Shown here: positions 57,721 to 64,000 of the stretch, piece by piece | How the letters are laid out: the number at the start of each line of letters is the position of its first letter | Numbering within the stretch: the stretch's first letter is position 1 | NCBI GenBank assembly: GCA_963817855.1 | Contig: CAWFQA010000002.1 | Span: 806,001-870,000 of the forward strand | DNA from: JAKAAZ01 sp963817855 | GTDB lineage: Bacteria > Acidobacteriota > Terriglobia > Terriglobales > Acidobacteriaceae | Reading direction: 5' to 3' | Length of the DNA: 64,000 nucleotides | Notes under the pieces: model-generated | Told to the model about the DNA's origin: nothing | The model's input: the letters and a program-made list of their open reading frames with translations, nothing else | The model's database searches: none | Program-made: the position numbers and the translations under genes

Positions 57721-58355
57721 AACTCACAGAACACTTCGTCAACTCCACCTGAATTTGCAGGGTGTGGGTTGTGCCGGGCATATCAACATTCCCTATTGTC
57801 ACGGGTTTATTTTCCTGCAGGAGAACCGCGCTCTTAAAATCAGTTGCCCGGATGACCGGGTCTTTTGGTAAGTGATTGCTGAGTATCTACTTCGGATTGC
57901 GTGACCTGACTGCGAAGTTCGTGACCATTGGCGAACGAGCGCAAGCTGGCTTGGATAGACAGTGCCGACATCGACATATGAAATCTGTTTGTGACGCCGA
58001 ATTCCCTTGGAGTTCGCCCGTTTCCAACGGCACTTTGGAACCCAGCTTCAACTCGGCCGACGGAACTTCTTCACCCGAATCCGGACGATGGCATAGCGTT
58101 TTGATCCGACCCGCTTGGTCCCGTCCATTTCGGTGAGGGTATAAGTAATCCGATAGGGTCCGGAATTGTCTGTTGCGCATCTCTCTGGCGATCAGCGGGA
58201 TGGGGTTGTGGCGCGTAGCAGGTTGCGTGGCTTGAGGCGGCGGGGCGCAACGTCCTTTGCTGGACGCGCATAAGCAGCCGTTGGGGCGACACGAACACCA
58301 TTGAAAGAGCTAGCAAAAGCGGAAATCCATTCTTTCGTTTCACCAGAGACCTCAT
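57721..58355 (-). pseudogene. Decayed gene for an exported protein of unknown function
   Basis: The minus strand starts at ATG 58355 with a signal-like sequence (MRSLVKRKNGFPLLLALSM). It then yields one protein spread over all three frames: YRITYTLTEMDGTKRVGSKR, then AELKLGSKVPLETGEL, then SYVDVGT, then ASLRSFANGHELRSQV, then KDPVIRATDFKSAVLL and NVDMPGTTHTLQIQVEL. At least five frame changes separate these blocks. The order and linkage show a single ancestral gene of about 200 codons, of a type I associate with small exported acidobacterial proteins without known function. It lies downstream of the anti-sigma-like gene on the same strand. Confidence 0.7.
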
Positions 58356-58371
58356 TCCTCAGTTGAGTCGT

Positions 58372-58977
58372 TTAGTTTGCTGTTTCCTTCATGCTGGAGC
58401 TGCTGCCGGACTTCAAATAGGCGGCAAACTCCGCTTCCTGTTGCGCTTCGACCTTGGCCTGATACTCCGGATTCAGCGCCTGCAGGTCCGCGGGTTTTGC
58501 GTTGCGGGCAAATTGCAGCAGAAGTTTTTCCTGCCGCGTCAGCGGGTAACTTAAGAGGTTGGCGGCATGACGATACTCCCGATGGTCCCGCCGGACTCGT
58601 CGCACCGCGGGTTGCTGCACCGACCGGTCCCCTGCCTCGAAAGTTGTGGTTGCAACGCGAGCGACTGGAGGTACGGCCGTTGCTGGCTTCAGCGGAACTG
58701 TTGCGACTAGCTTGGCAGTCTCCGACGACGTTTGAGCTTCAGGTCGCTGATGCATGTGCGTAAACATGACGACCAGAGCGAAGGCTGCTGTCGCCATTCC
58801 AGCAGCCGGGATCCATAGGTTCTTACCGGAGCTCGCCAGCTGCGATATGGCCGCAGTTTCCAGACTCCGATGAACGCGCGACACAATCGCGGCCGGAGCT
58901 TGCGTCTCGCCCAGCATTTTCAGTGCGACATCGATATCGTCTTGAACGTTCGTCGGCCCATTCTGCTCGGTGGTCAT
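58372..58977 (-). CDS. Membrane-anchored protein coupled to an ECF sigma factor (anti-sigma-like)
   Basis: The 201-residue product has a cytoplasmic N-terminus (to about residue 55), one membrane helix (LWIPAAGMATAAFALVVMF) and a charged outer region ending in SSSSMKETAN. Its ATG overlaps the sigma gene stop by four bases, the typical arrangement for an anti-sigma factor. It lacks a recognisable zinc HxxxCxxC anti-sigma motif, so the role rests on topology and coupling. The frame is open to 59178, but that part is antisigma-gene overlap with no ribosome site. Confidence 0.7.
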   Translation of the reverse strand: MTTEQNGPTNVQDDIDVALKMLGETQAPAAIVSRVHRSLETAAISQLASSGKNLWIPAAGMATAAFALVVMFTHMHQRPEAQTSSETAKLVATVPLKPATAVPPVARVATTTFEAGDRSVQQPAVRRVRRDHREYRHAANLLSYPLTRQEKLLLQFARNAKPADLQALNPEYQAKVEAQQEAEFAAYLKSGSSSSMKETAN

Positions 58978-59579
58978 GGCTTCCCCGTCCTCTCTTCCTT
59001 CTCCATCCGTTCTCGTAACCGCTGACGTGCGCGGAACAGGCAGGAGCGAACGCCCGATTCTGTCGTCTTCAAAATTGCCGCGATCTCCGGCGTGTCCAAT
59101 TCTTCCAGCGCGGAGAGCCGCAAAACTTCTTGCTCTTTCCGGGGCAACTTGTCCATCATGCGTAAAATACGAGCGCACCTTTGCGCCGATCCCATCGTGT
59201 TTTCCGCGGACGCATCACGGCTTGGGCTGCTGTTCAATATCTCCTCGGCTTCCTCCAGCAGCGGAGTGGCGCGCAGTCGCCGCTTGCGATCGAGCGCAAG
59301 GTTCCATGCGATCCTCACAAGCCAGACGCGCGGATTTTCAATCGACGCCAGCTTGCGCTGATTTTTCAGAACGCGAAGAAATGTCTCCTGCACTACATCC
59401 TCGGCGTCACTTGCATGTCGTAGAACACTGAATGCCACACGAAACAGCAGCGCCGAATGATGAGTGGCGAGGCCGGAAATCTCCGACAATGCATCCGCGG
59501 TTTCGCATGCGCTTTGGCCCACACTTCGGCCCAGTGTCCACGTCAAGATCTGCTCGTTGGTCGCTGTTCTGACATCCAT
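58974..59579 (-). CDS. ECF RNA polymerase sigma factor
   Basis: The 201-residue protein has sigma region 2 (LLFRVAFSVLRHASDAEDVVQETFLRVLKN, key blocks RVAFSVLRHASDAEDVVQET) and region 4 (LPRKEQEVLRLSALEELD, then TPEIAAILKTTESGVRSCLF) separated by a linker of about 50 residues. It redirects RNA polymerase to a stress or envelope regulon. ATG 59579 is preferred to a TTG six codons earlier. It is translationally coupled to the membrane protein that follows. Confidence 0.92.
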   Translation of the reverse strand: MDVRTATNEQILTWTLGRSVGQSACETADALSEISGLATHHSALLFRVAFSVLRHASDAEDVVQETFLRVLKNQRKLASIENPRVWLVRIAWNLALDRKRRLRATPLLEEAEEILNSSPSRDASAENTMGSAQRCARILRMMDKLPRKEQEVLRLSALEELDTPEIAAILKTTESGVRSCLFRARQRLRERMEKEERTGKP

Positions 59580-59743
59580 AAAGATCAGTTCACTCAACAG
59601 GACGCAGGCGAGCTACGCTGCGCTCGGAAATATTTTTCGGCATGGGCGGTCTTGTGAGTATCCCCGACCGCAAATACAAAGGACCAAGCGCTGATCGCCT
59701 GGCCCCTTGAGTGTACCTCTGTGAAATTACGGTGCGAAAACTC

Positions 59744-60454
59744 TCAATGCATCTGCTGCAGCTTTTGCGCGGCGATCTGGCCGGCTGTGGTCTTCGTGTC
59801 CTTGTCCTTCAGCTGCGCGTAAATCTGCTTTGCCTGGCCAGGATTGGACTGTTCGTAGATGCTGGCCAGTTCCAGCTTCGATTGCCCGGCCGGCACCGCC
59901 GTCGTGGGATGCGCAATCAGCTTTTTCAGCATCGCGATGGCATCGGAATTTCTTCCGTTCTGACGATAGAGACTGACAAGCGCGATGTCGGCCAGAGAGC
60001 CGAGGTTTGCATCCCCGTGGTCCGCCACTTTTTTTAGCGTCGACTCAGCGGCGGCGGCGTTGCCCATCTCCATATACGTCAGACCGGCGAAGTAAAGCGC
60101 ATTCTTGCCAGCGTCGGTCGAACCAAAACTGTCGGCCACTTTCAGAAACTCCGCATTCGCGGCCTTGGCCCGCGCAACAGCAGAAGCGTAGGTCCGCACT
60201 CCGGGTTGTGGCGGAGTACCGGGCTGGTCCACGGGAGCGCTGTAGATATCCATCGCAGCTCCAAACGCGACCGACGCTTCATCCTGACGATGCTGATAGA
60301 AAAGAATACTGCTGATGCCAATGACCAGAACGCCAATCACGATGGCGGAAACCAAAATCGCTTGCGACTTGTGATCTTCCAGCCAGCCTAACGCGCTGTT
60401 AGCGTGGTCAATGAGAGCATCGTGTTTAATGGCATGTCGGGTTTGCGTATCCAC
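59744..60454 (-). CDS. Single-pass membrane TPR protein (YfgM-like)
   Basis: The 236-residue product has a short cytoplasmic part, one membrane helix (AILVSAIVIGVLVIGISSIL) and a periplasmic tetratricopeptide region: NALYFAGLTYMEMGNAAAAE, LGSLADIALVSLYRQNGRN and SKLELASIYEQSNPGQAKQIY. YfgM-type proteins assist chaperones at the Sec translocon; the same layout occurs in other ancillary proteins. The start is uncertain: GTG 60454 fits the family length, while the frame opens at 60571. Confidence 0.78.
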   Translation of the reverse strand: MDTQTRHAIKHDALIDHANSALGWLEDHKSQAILVSAIVIGVLVIGISSILFYQHRQDEASVAFGAAMDIYSAPVDQPGTPPQPGVRTYASAVARAKAANAEFLKVADSFGSTDAGKNALYFAGLTYMEMGNAAAAESTLKKVADHGDANLGSLADIALVSLYRQNGRNSDAIAMLKKLIAHPTTAVPAGQSKLELASIYEQSNPGQAKQIYAQLKDKDTKTTAGQIAAQKLQQMH

Positions 60455-60607
60455 AGAATTAGGCCGGAATCCTTCGCGGGGGGTTAGATGGTGGCAGCCG
60501 CACAAGAATCGCGCTGCTCCTTTAAGTGTAGCAGCCGCAAAAATGGGGCGCAAACGGATGTTCCGCCGCAATCAAGCGGCTGATCGGCAATGGGCGCCCG
60601 AGTTATC

Positions 60608-61603
60608 TCAAGGGGTAACCGGGGAGGCCACAGCGGCATTCTGGGTCGACAGCATGCTTCGCACCAGGCGGGTCGGAATGATGGCCTGAAAGATGGCTCG
60701 TTTGTCCTTTTGCTGCACCTTCATACTGTGTACAAAGGACTCCCAGTCGGCCGTATTCGCATTCTGTGCGCCAACCGTGACGTGAGTGGATCGAATGAGC
60801 CCAAGAGCCAGGTTAACCATCTCGACAGATTCCTTGGCTGCGTTCGCGCTGGGTGCAATCTCTTCCAGGCGCATGTGCACAGACCCCAGGTAACGGATCG
60901 ACCCGATAAACGCGGCGCCTGCAGGCAACGTCAGTGGCAGGCCGAAGACGTGGAACTGTATCCCCGGCCCGGTCGAGGGTTCAATCTCGCCGATTCCCCA
61001 TGCCTCCGACAGCAGCGGGACTTTCGAATAATAGCGCGACAACAATGTATCGCCGGTGAACGGCGATGCCGCAGAATGATAGCGATCAATGATGGAGTGG
61101 ATTTGCTCCGCCGTCGGGTCATTGGATACGGCAACCAGGTCATAGCCGAGAACGACAATCCTGACCGTTCGTCCCTCGTGCTCAATCAGGTAGATCTCAT
61201 GTCCAGCGTAGTTTTCGGTGGCAGACGACTGCGCTTCCAGATAGCGCGTCAGACGCTGTCCATCGAAGCGCCCTTGAAACACCTCAGAATACGCGACTGC
61301 ACCGTTGGGGCCGTTGGGATCGACCATGCGGTGGATCGCAAACGCAGCCTCATCGAGATCGCGCTCAAACACAATGCCGGTGGCGTCGATGAACTTCTGG
61401 TAATCGGGATCATGCGCCACAGGATGCTGATCAAATCGAGTCAGTTTGCGCAAGGGCTTCAGATTGAAGTAGACGATGCCGTCTGCTTCTGGAAGAAGCC
61501 GGGCAACTTCAGGAGGGGCTTGCTTACGTAGATAGACTGCAGTGACAAGCGCGGCCAGCAGAGCCAGCGCGATCGCCAGACTCACCCATGTGCGCCTACG
61601 CAT
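60608..61603 (-). CDS. Membrane-anchored protein of unknown function
   Basis: The 331-residue product starts with a membrane anchor (WVSLAIALALLAALVTAVYL). A soluble domain follows with PEADGIVYFNLKPLRKL near the start, IVVLGYDLVAVSNDPTAEQ in the middle and SIRYLGSVHMRLEEIAPSAN later. The alternating strand/helix pattern resembles the large exported proteins common in acidobacteria that start by setting a residue budget for Leu, Glu and Arg helices. I recognise no catalytic motif and no family name. It is upstream of the TPR gene on the same strand with 153 bases between. Confidence 0.65.
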   Translation of the reverse strand: MRRRTWVSLAIALALLAALVTAVYLRKQAPPEVARLLPEADGIVYFNLKPLRKLTRFDQHPVAHDPDYQKFIDATGIVFERDLDEAAFAIHRMVDPNGPNGAVAYSEVFQGRFDGQRLTRYLEAQSSATENYAGHEIYLIEHEGRTVRIVVLGYDLVAVSNDPTAEQIHSIIDRYHSAASPFTGDTLLSRYYSKVPLLSEAWGIGEIEPSTGPGIQFHVFGLPLTLPAGAAFIGSIRYLGSVHMRLEEIAPSANAAKESVEMVNLALGLIRSTHVTVGAQNANTADWESFVHSMKVQQKDKRAIFQAIIPTRLVRSMLSTQNAAVASPVTP

Positions 61604-61835
61604 GTGAAGAAGCGAACCTCATGCGCTGAATGCGGAGTAGATGAGTGCGGGAACCAGGGGTACGACTTCGGCCACTTGAATCAGTCATTGAAGTTGCATT
61701 AGGCTACGATTCCCCCGCTTCACAAATAGTCGGTTTGTTGACAACGCCCGGCGCGAAGGGAGAAATGTGATTCCGAGGATAGCATGAATCCGTCTCGGAC
61801 ACGATAAACCTTATGTCATCGAAGCGACTGAAGGT

Positions 61836-62408
61836 TCATTCTGCAACTCGGGTCAACTCCAATCCCTCGCCGATCGGCAGCGTTACAGATACCGCGCCCC
61901 GCTGCGAACGCACATGCCTGACATAGTCCGTGAGATGGTGCGACAGGACGTTATCCGCGACAACAATGGCGCCGCGACGAAGGTGCAGCATGTCAAAGAA
62001 GCGGATGTAGTCTTGTTTTTCGGAGTCGATCAGGGCAAATTCAATATCGTTCAATTGGGGCAGAGTCTGCGCAGCGTCGCCGAGACGAAAATCGACAAAA
62101 TCGCTGAGACCCAGCCCGGCAATCGTCTCTTTTGATTCGGCTTGGCGCGTGGGTTCAATCTCGAGTGAGATCAGCTTGCCCCGGGTTTGCTGCGCCGCGA
62201 CAGCCAGCGCAATGGTGGAGATGCCGCTCGATCCGCCAATCTCGACGATCTTTGTAGCGCCGACACCGGAGACGAGAGCGGAGAGAAATTCAGCGCTCGC
62301 CGGGGCAAGATTGCGATGACGTTCCGCAAACGGAATGTCGGCAGTATCCTGCTGCACCTTGCGAGCCCACAAGCGCTGAATCTCCGCGCGATGGCTTTCA
62401 TTCAACAT
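61836..62408 (-). CDS. SAM-dependent O-methyltransferase-like protein
   Basis: The 190-residue protein has the class I methyltransferase core of the small catechol/caffeoyl-CoA-type family: KIVEIGGSSGISTIALA (motif I), GKLISLEIEPTRQAE, FVDFRLGDAAQTL, FALIDSEKQDYIRFFDML and GAIVVADNVLSHHL with metal-binding positions. The usual DAxK is DSEK. The substrate is unknown. It ends 227 bases from the next gene and lies 24 bases after the CDGSH gene on the same strand, suggesting co-transcription. Confidence 0.88.
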   Translation of the reverse strand: MLNESHRAEIQRLWARKVQQDTADIPFAERHRNLAPASAEFLSALVSGVGATKIVEIGGSSGISTIALAVAAQQTRGKLISLEIEPTRQAESKETIAGLGLSDFVDFRLGDAAQTLPQLNDIEFALIDSEKQDYIRFFDMLHLRRGAIVVADNVLSHHLTDYVRHVRSQRGAVSVTLPIGEGLELTRVAE

Positions 62409-62432
62409 TGTGATTTCAACATTCGGGGAGCG

Positions 62433-62660
62433 CTACTTCTGTTCCGCTTTCACGGCTGCTTCCGCTGCCTGAAATCCGATCTTCGAGTGGTGGCCGTCAC
62501 AGAATGGCTTGTTGACGGAAGCGCCGCAGCGACAGAGCGCGACTTTCTCTTTACCGGTCAGGTCGTAGCGATTTCCCTCAGCATCGGTCAGTTCCAGTTC
62601 CGACAAATCCCCTGTCACCATATATGGGCCGTTCTTGAGTGCAACCGTCTTAATCGCCAT
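62433..62660 (-). CDS. CDGSH iron-sulfur domain protein
   Basis: This 75-residue protein has the CDGSH-type 2Fe-2S ligand set C-R-C-G-A-S-V-N-K-P-F-C-D-G-H-H (three Cys and one His). Members transfer electrons or clusters. A GGAGGAAATATCG ribosome site and spacer precede ATG 62660. It lies between gyrA (135 bases away) and the O-methyltransferase on the same strand. Confidence 0.93.
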   Translation of the reverse strand: MAIKTVALKNGPYMVTGDLSELELTDAEGNRYDLTGKEKVALCRCGASVNKPFCDGHHSKIGFQAAEAAVKAEQK

Positions 62661-62725
62661 CGATATTTCCTCCGTAATCTATTTTATGAATGGTTGTGAG
62701 GAAGTTCCGGCCAACCAGAGAGGTA

Positions 62726-62776
62726 GAACCATTCTGGTCTGTACTCAGTAGATGCCTGTACAGGCCAGAATGGTTC
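62726..62776. repeat. 18-bp inverted repeat after gyrA
   Basis: GAACCATTCTGGTCTGTA (62726-62743) pairs with TACAGGCCAGAATGGTTC (62759-62776) with one G-U-type position, loop 15 bases. It lies 20 bases past the gyrA stop. Neither strand has a T-run after it, so it may be a processing or 3'-end-stabilising hairpin rather than an intrinsic terminator. Confidence 0.75.
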
Positions 62777-62795
62777 GATGCAATAGGCAAACTGG

Positions 62796-64000
62796 CTACT
62801 GAAGAAGCGTCGGTTCTTCTCCGTTTTCTTTTTCTTCCGGCGGAATGACAACCGCAGCTGCCACCTTGTCCGGCTCTTCCAGGTTCAACAGGCGAACGCC
62901 CTGAGTCGAACGACCCGCCGCGCGCACGGTTTTGGTGTCGATGCGGATGATCTTCCCGAACTGGCTGATCACCATCAACTCGCTCGCATCATCCACCAGG
63001 TTGATGGAACATACCTTGCCATTTTTCTTCATAGTCTTCAGGTTGATGACGCCTTTGCCGCCGCGGGACTGCAAGCGGTATTCGTCGACATCGGTTCGCT
63101 TGCCATAGCCGTTTTCCGTCACCGAAAGGATAAGGCAGGAACAGTCTGCACCGCCATCACTCTTCTTACGCTCCTTGGGAGTGACCGCAACCCCGACGAC
63201 ATAATCGTCCTTCGCGAGATCGATTCCACGAACACCGGCCGCCGGACGCCCCATGGAACGAACATCATTCTCGTCGAAGCGAATGGCCATGCCATCGTGT
63301 GTAGCCAGAAAGACAATCTGTTTACCGTCGGTGATCCTCGCCGCGACCAGTTCATCTTCCTTGTCGATGCCGATGGCAATGATTCCCTTGGACATCACAT
63401 TAGAGAAATCTTTCAGTGGAGTTTTCTTGACCTTTCCGTTGCGTGTCCCGAAGAAGATGAACTTGCCTTCTTCCTCCAAATTGCGCACCGGCAGAATGGC
63501 GCAGACATTTTCTCCGGGCTGCAGGCTCAACAGGCTGGCCATGGCTTTGCCCTTGCCTGCCGCACCGACATCGGGAATCTCGTACACCTTCAACCAGTAC
63601 ACGCGTCCGGTGTTAGTGAAGCACAGCAGATACGCATGGGTTGAATCGATGATCAACTGCTCGACGAAGTCCTCTTCCCGTGTGCGCATGCCGAATCGTC
63701 CCGTGCCCCCGCGACGCTGCTGGCGATAGGTGGAGATTGCCGTGCGTTTCAAATAGCCGGAATGCGAGACCGTGATAGCGACCTGCTCATCCGCAACCAG
63801 ATCCTCCATCTGCAACTCAGCCGTCTCGTCAAGAATCTGAGTCCGACGGGCATCACCATATTCCTTCTTGACCGCTTCCAGTTCCTTGACGATGACGGTG
63901 CGCAATTTTTTCTCGCTGCCCAGGATCGCCTCGTATTCCGCAATTCTGTCGCGCACTTCGCCGAGTTCCTTCAACAATTCGTCGATCGAAAGTTGCGTCA
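62796..64000 (-). CDS. gyrA: DNA gyrase subunit A, C-terminal part (runs off the window)
   Basis: About 401 codons of the 3' end are present. The first part is the end of the coiled-coil/tower region (LSIDELLKELGEVRDRIAEYE, key block KELGEVRDRIAEYEAIL). The beta-pinwheel C-terminal domain follows, with the GyrA box YRQQRRGGTGRFG and repeated blades such as VFLATHDGMAIRF and LMVISQFGKIIRI. The GyrA box marks gyrase rather than topoisomerase IV. The domain wraps DNA for negative supercoiling. An insertion KERKKSDGGADCS lies between blades. The tail is acidic (PPEEKENGEEPTLLQ), as in regulated gyrases. Confidence 0.95.
   Translation of the reverse strand, partial: TQLSIDELLKELGEVRDRIAEYEAILGSEKKLRTVIVKELEAVKKEYGDARRTQILDETAELQMEDLVADEQVAITVSHSGYLKRTAISTYRQQRRGGTGRFGMRTREEDFVEQLIIDSTHAYLLCFTNTGRVYWLKVYEIPDVGAAGKGKAMASLLSLQPGENVCAILPVRNLEEEGKFIFFGTRNGKVKKTPLKDFSNVMSKGIIAIGIDKEDELVAARITDGKQIVFLATHDGMAIRFDENDVRSMGRPAAGVRGIDLAKDDYVVGVAVTPKERKKSDGGADCSCLILSVTENGYGKRTDVDEYRLQSRGGKGVINLKTMKKNGKVCSINLVDDASELMVISQFGKIIRIDTKTVRAAGRSTQGVRLLNLEEPDKVAAAVVIPPEEKENGEEPTLLQ

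Overview
The window reads as a chromosomal segment of a free-living Gram-negative-type bacterium, most likely an acidobacterium (Terriglobia-like). That placement is an inference from the style of the proteins (many exported proteins with twin-arginine or Sec signals, GyrA, GltX, MnmA and RsmD sequences) and from a linked 16S-tRNA-Ile-tRNA-Ala-23S-5S operon. A 16S search would settle it. Most genes are intact, but the window also holds several genes in decay and two that look intact apart from one frameshift.

1-12.7 kb is accessory in character. A dipeptidase tail, an RpiR-type regulator and an exported gamma-glutamyltransferase are followed by about 1.6 kb of gene debris. Next comes a small relic of an integrated element (5.17-7.09 kb). 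It is bounded by two direct repeats of about 240 bp that each end in the 5' half of a tRNA-Met gene, and it contains a broken tyrosine recombinase, a broken SRAP gene and an intact Tlde1-type L,D-transpeptidase-fold gene. After it lies a cluster of exported proteins: two RidA-family enamine/imine deaminases, an M19 dipeptidase and two paralogous proteins of unknown function. Together with the gamma-glutamyltransferase these suggest catabolism of gamma-glutamyl or dehydro-peptides outside the cytoplasm.

13-19.3 kb carries an exported phosphoesterase with Ig-like repeats, a CPA2-type cation/proton antiporter, a radical SAM protein and a GT87-type membrane glycosyltransferase. 19.3-22.3 kb holds a three-gene operon on the minus strand: CysM-type cysteine synthase, a JAMM (Mec-type) metalloprotease, and a three-domain fusion of a CysO/MoaD-like sulfur carrier, a MoeB/ThiF adenylyltransferase and a rhodanese. 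This is the protein-thiocarboxylate route to cysteine, here with the carrier fused to its activating enzyme and Gly-Gly-Cys at the junction.

22.4-46.8 kb is mainly housekeeping: rRNA methyltransferases RsmI and RsmD, a site-2-protease-like CBS protein with a lost active site, GltX, ThiL, a Dph6-type ligase, a Cys/Met metabolism PLP enzyme with a frameshift, an M23 peptidase, MnmA with its cysteine desulfurase, a sodium/solute symporter, YggU, YggS, TrxB, NDH-2, an S10 peptidase, IlvE, a STAS protein and a diguanylate cyclase.

48.2-53.8 kb is the rRNA operon. A VOC-PP2C phosphatase gene sits directly behind the 5S gene, and beyond it lies a second 5S copy that lacks its 5' end. This is the arrangement expected if DNA had inserted into the 3' part of the 5S gene. 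55.4-64 kb holds small membrane transporters, a decayed exported-protein gene, an ECF sigma/anti-sigma-like pair, a TPR membrane protein, an O-methyltransferase, a CDGSH iron-sulfur protein and the 3' part of gyrA, which runs off the window.
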